Origin: Bufo bufo
Lineage: Eukaryota; Chordata; Amphibia; Anura; Bufonidae
Length of the DNA stretch: 64,000 nt
Reading direction: 5' to 3'
Assembly (NCBI RefSeq): GCF_905171765.1
Contig: NC_053392.1
Coordinates: 40,003,114-40,067,113 of the forward strand
Shown: positions 57,960 through 64,000 of the stretch, piece by piece
How the letters are laid out: each line of letters begins with the position of its first letter
Numbering within the stretch: the first letter of the stretch is position 1
Notes under the pieces: model-generated
Database searches by the model: none
What the model was told of the DNA's origin: nothing
The model's input: the letters and a program-made list of their open reading frames with translations, nothing else
Translations under genes and position numbers: made by a program

Positions 57960-58226
57960 TTTTGACAGGATTTGAACTCACAGCTTCTGCATCACAGCCC
58001 AGGACTTACACTACACTACACTACACTACACTATATAGCTGCCTAGCCAGTCACAAAAAAATAAATAAAACGAAACTTCTACTGTATAGGTCTCAGTAGA
58101 AGTACAGTACAGTAGAAGTCTCTCTTTTCTTTTTTTAAGTAACTGGCTATGCAGCTATTATCAGTAAGTGGTTAGGTGCCTTTCCTCTAATACAGAAAGT
58201 TGTGAGTTCAAATCCCAGCAGAAACT
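57960..58226. other. Paired inverted tRNA-like blocks
   Basis: On the minus strand, 58050-57968 repeats the tRNA-like block of 56690-56770. It has a CTACA expansion next to the A-box-like part (58007-58031). On the plus strand, 58141-58226 holds another (AGTAAGTGGTTAGGTGCC ... GTGAGTTCAAATCC). A further copy lies on the minus strand of the left arm (55005-54947, continuing at 54605 across the hAT MITE). All four share a 'GGCTATGCAGCTAT' head. Confidence 0.45.
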
Positions 58227-58586
58227 TTTCTGAAATACAGGCTACATTAGATTTAAATACACTGGGGTGTCCCCAAGCACTGACTCCATATATGGACAAA
58301 GCTATATATGGAGTCAGAGCAGGGACTCCTAAGCCGAGGACTCACACTGAGGGATTCCCTCACTGTACAGCGATCTTCTGCAGAGAAATAGAGGCTAAAT
58401 TAGATTTAAATACACTGACTCGAGCATCGTGCTCGAGAACATGTGGTGTTCGGCCGAACTCCGCGATGTGCCGAGCATAGCGATGCTCGAGCCGAACTGG
58501 TTTTCGGCCGAACATGCTCGCTCAACACTAATTCCTACCATATTCCAAAAATATGCTGATAAGTAATTAGGCTTCTTAAGTCCTTA

Positions 58587-58665
58587 AAGGGGTTGTCTGG
58601 TTTTCCTATATTGATTACCTATCCTCAGGATAGGTCATCAATATCAGATTAGAGGGGTTCCGCCT
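58587..58665. mobile_element. Half copy of a TTAA-type palindromic MITE
   Basis: TTAAAGGGGTTGTCTGG starts it, and CCTCAGGATAGGTCATCAAT marks the family. It is truncated at about 58660, where GGAGTCAGAGCAGGGACTCC sequence of the larger inverted repeat restarts. Confidence 0.6.
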
Positions 58666-58890
58666 CCTGGACATAGCTATATATGGAGTCAGAGCAGGGA
58701 CTCCTAAGCCGAACTAGAGTCCCGACACCCTCCCCTCTCCAGAGCAGGGGGTGCCTAGGGTTCTCCCATTGACTTCCATTGTGCTTGGGTGCTTGGTAGA
58801 ACAAAGCACTTGGGTGCTCGCTCAACGCTAGTAGGAATCCCAACAGAATATAGAGATGGCATATAAACCTCATGTGCTTCGAACCTAAAA

Positions 58891-59744
58891 ACCAAGCTGT
58901 TGGAGTCAGGAGTTCAAAGCCCCACTGGTGCATGAAAATAGTGCTAATCAACCGTTTCCATGAAATTTTTGAGAAAAACAAACATTATATCTGTGTCAAA
59001 GGCAGGATTTCATAGTGGGCTCCTCCCGGAGAGCGTCACCGCTGTCACACTGATTATTCCATTAGAGGAACCCTAATTTACGTTGAATGATTAGGAGCTT
59101 CTCATCGTAGCCGCACATATAAATAGACTGTGGTTTGTGGTAGACAAGGAGCTCTGTGGATGGTCTGCAGCCAACACGGGGATGGGAAAGCATGTGTTTC
59201 TATTTGCAGTAATTATTGCTTTGGCAGCCCAGGCCTCCGTGACTCACGTTCCCATTAGAGTCAAGTTCAGGATTTGTGGGTTCCAAGTGTTTAGCTGCTC
59301 CTATACTACAAGGTCTTGTGGTCTCAGGCTGGAAACAAAGACATTTTTCATCTGAGAACAGTAAAGTCCATGGATTCTGTGACTGTAGCCCTGCAATTAT
59401 CACTAACGAATAGGAGATGTGATAACAAAGTCTAAACCAGCACAAACTCTCCCTATAATGTTTAATGGCTCTTTATATGGAGATAATTGTACACTCCATG
59501 TATGTGCAGACTGTGTACTGTGCCTGGAAGGCTGGAATAAGGACACAAACCCAATACAAACACCTTCACAATCGAGTGTTTCCACATACTAACAGGCACC
59601 AACAAAGAGCACACGAATGCCAGAATTCTGTAGGTTACTGCAAAATTTATGTGAGCAATTATACTCACAATTACTGTTAACAGGAAAACTGCACGAATCT
59701 AAAGATATTTCTTAGACCCATAAAGCTGTTGTTATATCACACTG
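58891..59744. other. No recognised feature
   Basis: Nothing supported. Small overlapping open stretches on both strands only. Confidence 0.4.
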
Positions 59745-60472
59745 TCAAGAGTATAAATACTACAGTACTGCCCCCTATATAAAAAAAAGAAAATCACTAC
59801 TATTATACGACCTCCTATGTAATATAATTTAACTGCTATAATACTGCTTCTATGTACAAGAATATAACTACTATAATACTGCTCCTCTACACAAGAATAT
59901 AACTACTATAATACTGCTCCTATGTACAAGAATATAACTACTATAATACTGCTCCTATGTACAAGAATATAAATACTATAATACTGCTCCTATGTACAAG
60001 AATATAAATACTATAATACTGCTCCTATGTACAAGAATATAACTACTATAATACTGCCTCCTATGTACAAGAATATAACTACTATAATACTGCCCCCTAT
60101 GTACAAGAATATAACTACTATAATACTACTCCTATGTACATGAATATAACTACTATAATACTGCCTCCTATGTACAAGAATATAACTACTATAATACTTT
60201 TCCTATGTACAAGAATATAACTACTATAATACTGCTCCTATGTACAGGAATATAACTACTATAATACTGCCTCCTATGTACAAGAATATAATTACTATAA
60301 TACTGCTCCTATGTACAAGAATATAACTACTATAATACTGCTCCTATGTACAGGAATATAACTACTATAATACTGCTCCTATGTACAAGAATATAACTAC
60401 TATAATACTGCTCCTATGTACAGGAATATAACTACTATAATACTGCTCTTATGTACAAGAATATAACTACTA
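59745..60472 (+). repeat. 35/36-bp minisatellite array, locus 3a
   Basis: About 20 copies of the same unit and orientation as loci 1 and 2, with degraded first copies at 59750-59850. Interrupted at a TA inside ACTACTATAATACTG by the Tc1-like element at 60473. Confidence 0.96.
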
Positions 60473-62036
60473 CAGGGAGTGCAGAATTATTAGGCAAGTT
60501 GTATTTTTAAGGATTCATTTTATTATTGAACAACAACCATGTTCTCAATGAACCCAAAAAACTCATTAATATCAAAGCTGAATATTTTTGGAAGTAGTTT
60601 TTAGTTTGTTTTTAGTTTTAGCTATTTTAGGGGGATATCTGTGTGTGCAGGTGACTATTACTGTGTATAATTATTAGGCAACTTAACAAAAAACAAATAT
60701 ATACCCATTTCAATTATTTATTTTTACCAGTGAAACCAATATAACATCTCAACATTCACAAATATACATTTCTGACATTCAAAAACAAAACAAAAACAAA
60801 TCAGTGACCAATATAGCCACCTTTCTTTGCAAGGACACTTAAAAGCCTGCCATCCATGGATTCTGTCAGTGTTTTGATCTGTTCACCATCAACATTGCGT
60901 CTAGCAGCAACCACAGCCTCCCAGACACTGTTCAGAGAGGTGTACTGTTTTCCCTCCTTGTAAATCTCACATTTGATGATGGACCACAAGTTCTCAATGG
61001 GGTTCAGATCAGGTGAACAAGGAGGCCATGTCATTAGATTTTCTTCTTTTATACCCTTTCTTGCCAGCCACGCTGTGGAGTACTTGGACGCGTGTGATGG
61101 AGCATTGTCCTGCATGAAAATCATGTTTTTTCTTGAAGGATGCAGACTTTTTCCTGTACCACTGCTTGAAGAAGGTGTCTTCCAGAAACTGGCAGTAGGA
61201 CTGGGAGTTGAGCTTGACTCCATCCTCAACCCGAAAAGGCCCCACAAGCTCATCTTTGATGATACCAGCCCAAACCAGTACTCCACCTCCACCTTGCTGG
61301 CGTCTGAGTCGGACTAAAGCTCTCTGCCCTTTACCAATCCAGCCATGGGCCCATCCATCTGGCCCATCAAGACTCACTCTCATTTCATCAGTCCATAAAA
61401 CCTTAGAAAAATCAGTCTTGAGATATTTCTTGGCCCAGTCTTGACGTTTCAGCTTGTGTGTCTTGTTCAGTGGTGGTCGTCTTTCAGCCTTTCTTACCTT
61501 GGCCATGTCTCTGAGTATTGCACACCTTGTGCTTTTGGGCACTCCAGTGATGTTGCAGCTCTGAAATATGGCCAAACTGGTGGCAAGTGGCATCTTGGCA
61601 GCTGCACGCTTGACTTTTCTCAGTTCATGGGCAGTTATTTTGCGCCTTGGTTTTTCCACACGCTTCTTGCGACCCTGTTGACTATTTTGAATGAAACGCT
61701 TGATTGTTCGATGATCACGCTTCAGAAGCTTTGCAATTTTAAGAGTGCTGCATCCCTCTGCTAGATATCTCACTATTTTTGACTTTTCTGAGCCTGTCAA
61801 GTCCTTCTTTTGACCCATTTTGCCAAAGGAAAGGAAGTTGCCTAATAATTATGCACACCTGATATAGGGTGTTGATGTCATTAGACCACACCCCTTCTCA
61901 TTACAGAGATGCACATCACCTAATATGCTTAATTGGTAGTAGGCTTTCGAGCCTATACAGCTTGGAGTAAGACAACATGCATAAAGAGGATGATGTGGTC
62001 AAAATACTCATTTGCCTAATAATTCTGCACGTAGTG
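60473..62036 (-). mobile_element. Second Tc1-like (DD37E) copy, 1564 bp, minus orientation
   Basis: Nearly identical to the copy at 55036-56597, including outer and inner terminal repeats. TA is duplicated (60471-60472 and 62037-62038). Removing the element with one TA restores the minisatellite unit ...ACTACTATAATACTG exactly. The transposase has a frameshift. Confidence 0.95.
60801..61818 (-). pseudogene. Tc1-like (DD37E) transposase with a one-base frameshift
   Basis: The start ATG (61818) and residues 1-230 match the intact transposase with only a few substitutions (for example TGSEK for TGLEK, WAHGW for WARGW, QFLED for QSLED). At 61126-61131 a run of six T on the plus strand replaces the five A of the intact copy (55940-55944). 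This shifts the frame just before the second catalytic aspartate; the shifted frame ends in ...NDMASLFT. The remaining C-terminal part is open in the correct frame to 60801, including QDNAPSH and SPDLNPIENLW. The single lesion suggests recent inactivation. A sequencing error in a homopolymer is possible. Confidence 0.93.
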
Positions 62037-62038
62037 TA

Positions 62039-62697
62039 TAATACTGCCTCCTATGTACAAGAATATAACTACTATAATACTGCTCCTATGTACAAGAATA
62101 TAACTACTATAATACTACCTCCTATGTACAAGAATATAACTACTATAATACTGCCTCCTATGTACAAGAATATAACTACTATAATACTGCTCCTATCTAC
62201 AAGAATATAACTACTATAATACTGCCTCCTATGTACAAGAATATAACTACTATAATACTGCTCCTATGTACAAGAATATAACTACTATAATACAGCTCCT
62301 ATGTACAAGAATATAACTACTATAATACTGCTCCTATGTACAAGAATATAACTACTATAATACTGCTCCTATGTACAAGAATATAACTACTATAATACTG
62401 CTCCTATCTACAAGAATATAACTACTATAATACTGCTCCTATGTACAAGAATATAACTACTATAATACTGCTCCTATGTACAAGAATATAACTACTATAA
62501 TACTGCCTCCTATCTACAAGAATATAACTACTATAATACTGCTCCTATGTACAAGAATATAACTACTATAATACTGCCTCCTATGTACAAGAATATAAGA
62601 ACTATAATACTGCTCCCATGTACAAGAATATAACTACTATAATACTGCCTCCTATGTACAAGAATATAACTACTATAATACTACCTCCTATCTACGT
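62039..62697 (+). repeat. 35/36-bp minisatellite array, locus 3b
   Basis: About 19 further copies, continuing the phase of locus 3a. Several copies have CTATCTACAAG in place of CTATGTACAAG (62191, 62404, 62512), a variant absent from locus 2. Confidence 0.96.
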
Positions 62698-63019
62698 GTA
62701 GCTGCTATGATTAGTAATTTTCCATGATGACAGGATTACATACATCTGGAGTACAGTAGATGTATGAGACTACAAGCATTTACAATGGTACACATCTGGC
62801 ATGACATCTGGTGACTGCACTGTGGCCGTGGATTTAGTGTTTGTTTGTTTTTATGTTATTTATATTTGCTGCATTGTTATTTTTACTGTCACAGTATTGG
62901 ATTCTTAATCAACTTGTTTATAAGTAAATGAGCAATTAATGACTGTAATCAGAAGGCAGCGCAGTAGTTCTTCATAGCACTCAAATACATAAATAATTAT
63001 TTCTATATTAAACATTTCC
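62698..63019. other. No recognised feature
   Basis: A/T-rich; nothing supported. Confidence 0.4.
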
Positions 63020-63023
63020 TTAA

Positions 63024-63382
63024 AGGGAACCTGTCACCGGGATTTTGGGTATAGAGCTGAGGATATGGGTTGCTAGATGGCCACTAGCACATCCGCAATA
63101 CCCAGTCCCCATAGCTCTGTGTGCTTTTATTGTGTAAAAAAAAACAATTTGATACATATGCAAATTACCATAAAAGAGTCATATCTTACTTGTGTGACCA
63201 GAGAAGAGTCATATTTTCAAGCTCTGACTCATCTCAGGTTAATTTGCATATGTATCAAATCGTTTTTCTTACACAATAAAAGCACACACAGCTATGGGGA
63301 CTGGATATTGCGGATGTGCTAGCGGCCATCTAGCAACTCATGTCCTCAGCTCTATACCCAAAATCCTGGTGACAGGTTCCCT
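63024..63382. mobile_element. Palindromic TTAA MITE (359 bp)
   Basis: TTAA lies at 63020-63023 and 63383-63386. The ends AGGGAACCTGTCACC and their inverse are almost perfect. Arms pair through GGGTATAGAGCTGAGGA and TTTGATACATATGCAAATTA, meeting near 63195. Non-coding. The best example of the TTAA-AGGG terminus style in this window. Confidence 0.85.
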
Positions 63383-64000
63383 TTAAGAAAAAAGTAATTA
63401 TAGAAACATTAGAAACACTTCCAAGGATGTAGTAAGAGAAGCCACGTCAGTAACTGTGCGCTGTGTGCCTTTTCTGGGCACAATTGTTACCAAGAAGACC
63501 CCATGGCGCTCCAGACTTGTTGCAGTTATTCATTTGATATTTCATTAGATTTACATGTAATGTTGTAGAGGTACATGGTAACAACGTCTTTGACCACTGG
63601 TCCTTCTTCAGGCTCAAGGAAATGCAAACACCCTACATACAGTCAATAGTCAGGACTTGAGAAGATAATATAAACATACAAAGTCACATCAAAGTATTAT
63701 AAATACCTCTCGTGGTAAACAAATAATAGCATACATCAATATATCCAAGTGACCATATCAAAGAAGAGCGACCTGGTCCCAACGAGCAAAGGTAGAGGGA
63801 TAGGACTCAAGATTTATCTATCTGGACCTACATCCCTATAAGATTAAATCACACCAGGGGCGGATTGGCCATAGACCCTACAGGGAAATTTCCCAGAGAG
63901 CCGATGCCCAGGGGGCCACTCAAGCCTTCTTGATGGCCACAGGCCAGGAACATAATGATCTGATGCTCAAAGGCCACAGGTACCCTGCTGAACTCAACTG
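63383..64000. other. No recognised feature
   Basis: Nothing supported before the end of the window. Confidence 0.4.

Larger units (their letters stand above)
53895..58890. repeat. ~5-kb nested inverted repeat containing several transposons
   Basis: The left arm (53895-55015) and right arm (58130-58890) are inverted copies in several blocks. GAAGCCCATGAGGT (53903) faces ACCTCATGTGCTTC (58867). GAATATGGTAGGAATTAGTG (54336) faces CACTAATTCCTACCATATTC (58527). GGAGTCCCTGCTCTGACTCC (54484) faces GGAGTCAGAGCAGGGACTCC (58309). An inner pair lies at 56620-56815 and 57930-58125. A Tc1-like transposon (55036-56597), a deleted Tc1-like transposon (57065-57922), a hAT MITE (54614-54938) and a TTAA MITE (54028-54289) sit within it. 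Arms also hold tRNA-like blocks. Confidence 0.8.

Overview
The window looks like repeat-dense, non-coding DNA from an amphibian, most likely a frog. The reasons are the mix of vertebrate L1-type and Tx1-like LINEs, DD37E and other Tc1-like transposons, abundant palindromic MITEs flanked by TTAA, and decayed Penelope-like fragments with GAAACGCG cores, all of which I associate with anuran genomes. I recognise no host protein-coding exon, rRNA or canonical tRNA gene. The only intact coding regions belong to mobile elements. Species and family names were not checked by search.

Layout. 1-2.6 kb: LINE 3' end, decayed Tc1-like transposase, Harbinger-type MITE. 3.75-13.2 kb: a four-level nest. A 35/36-bp minisatellite is followed by a LINE ORF2 3' part, which is split by a 5.26-kb TTAA-flanked element, which itself carries a solo LTR. 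13.2-19.1 kb: two more solo LTRs, a hammerhead-like Penelope remnant, a hAT MITE and a thrice-repeated segment. 20.1-21.8 kb: two MITEs. 22.4-30.1 kb: a full-length L1-like LINE with two open ORFs, inserted in a 40-bp minisatellite that shows 200-bp higher-order structure. 30.7-37.9 kb: palindromic MITEs, a CCAAT/TATA promoter-like block and two minisatellites. 40.5-43.3 kb: the second large 35/36-bp array. 44-51 kb: three further minisatellite families and a MITE. 51.2-52.0 kb: a tandem segment duplication. 53.9-58.9 kb: a 5-kb nested palindrome with tRNA-like blocks, an intact Tc1-like transposon, an internally deleted Tc1-like transposon and a hAT MITE. 59.7-62.7 kb: a third 35/36-bp array, split by a second, frameshifted copy of the same Tc1-like transposon. 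63.0-63.4 kb: a palindromic MITE.

How the parts relate. The genes serve self-replication only. L1 ORF1 and ORF2 would act together in target-primed reverse transcription. The Tc1 transposase at 55.25 kb would be expected to recognise its own IR/DR ends and those of the frameshifted copy. Target-site duplications (TA, TTAA, TTA, 4-5 bp, 8 bp, 15-17 bp) are visible for most elements and give a relative order of insertion. Three different mobile elements landed inside tandem arrays with duplications readable from the array unit, and a fourth ends against an array.
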